Positions 43,889 to 43,950 of a DNA stretch of 43,950 nucleotides are shown here, piece after piece. The stretch spans positions 1 through 43,950 of the forward strand of contig JANXXI010000308.1 in the NCBI GenBank assembly GCA_025350695.1. Reading direction: 5' to 3'. Source of the stretch: Acidobacteriota bacterium (GTDB lineage: Bacteria; Acidobacteriota; Terriglobia; Bryobacterales; Bryobacteraceae). The translations under genes were made by a program, and so were the position numbers. The notes under the pieces were generated by a model. It was not told the origin of the DNA and searched no databases. It saw only the letters and a program-made list of their open reading frames with translations. Every line of letters begins with the position of its first letter. The stretch's first letter is position 1.

Positions 43889-43904
43889 TGCTATAACTTC
43901 TGAA
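43889..43904 (+). promoter_or_regulatory. Extended -10 promoter for a leaderless mRNA
   Basis: TGC precedes TATAAC (43892-43897), an extended -10 box, again 6 nt before an ATG (43904). No Shine-Dalgarno is seen. The spacing equals that before the cytochrome P460 and PadR genes. Confidence 0.45.
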
Positions 43905-43950
43905 TGGCTAAGCTTCATGTTTTGTTTCTCGCACTGTCTTGCGTGTCACT
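43904..43950 (+). CDS. Start of a secreted protein gene (cut by window edge)
   Basis: Fifteen codons from the ATG at 43904 read MAKLHVLFLALSCVS, a typical signal-peptide start: a lysine, then a hydrophobic core, with a Cys in a possible lipobox position. The rest lies outside the window, so the product is unknown. The promoter placed directly upstream supports the start. Confidence 0.45.
   Translation, partial: MAKLHVLFLALSCVS

Overview
The window looks like chromosomal DNA from an acidobacterium of the Solibacter/Bryobacter type. This is inferred from gene content: several eukaryote-like Ser/Thr kinases (one with a C-terminal beta-propeller), an orphan MacB/FtsX-type permease with its own PadR regulator, a very large secreted IPT/TIG protein, a PHM-like c-type cytochrome, an orthocaspase with TPRs, and multihaem cytochromes. 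I saw no rRNA, tRNA, CRISPR array, transposase or phage gene.

Layout. (1) 1-3700: two divergently transcribed Ser/Thr kinases (the first cut by the window edge) and a decayed kinase scrap. (2) 3689-5701, minus: an enolase-superfamily enzyme and a TauE/SafE permease. (3) 5769-8814, minus: a scrap of a cytochrome gene, an orphan ABC-type permease, and its PadR regulator with a palindromic operator. (4) 8825-30545, minus: about 22 kb with ten genes in one direction. They encode a lipoprotein, a secreted repeat protein, a 1868-aa IPT/TIG surface protein, a Ser/Thr kinase-nucleotidyl cyclase fusion, a pentahaem cytochrome, a 700-aa outer-membrane barrel, a decahaem cytochrome with a C-terminal LVIVD propeller, a double GlcG/HbpS-domain protein, a caspase-EF-hand-PEGA-TPR protein and a cytochrome/PHM-like copper protein. 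Barrel plus multihaem cytochromes resembles a porin-cytochrome electron conduit. Two identical 19-bp palindromes lie at nearly the same distance upstream of the barrel gene and the decahaem gene, suggesting shared control. (5) 30721-37628, plus: a polyamine-type membrane cluster (SPFH/zinc ribbon, AdoMet decarboxylase, two zinc-ribbon DUF4178 proteins, a small membrane protein, DUF350, a membrane-anchored aminopropyltransferase and a Tat-type FAD amine oxidoreductase). (6) 37944-43060: PolX, an Rrf2 regulator, cytochrome P460, an SDR and an M20 amidohydrolase. (7) 43382-43950: a damaged XRE antitoxin gene, a scrap of a second amidohydrolase and the start of a secreted protein.

Two systems stand out: the surface electron-transfer/signalling block (4), and the polyamine membrane cluster (5), whose biochemical role is not established to my knowledge. 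A third oddity is a dispersed twin-hairpin repeat. Two of its three copies sit in frame at the N-termini of unrelated exported proteins and encode the same 16-residue peptide, much as Rickettsia palindromic elements do. The window also holds at least four decayed gene fragments, two of them recognisable as scraps of paralogues of intact neighbours.
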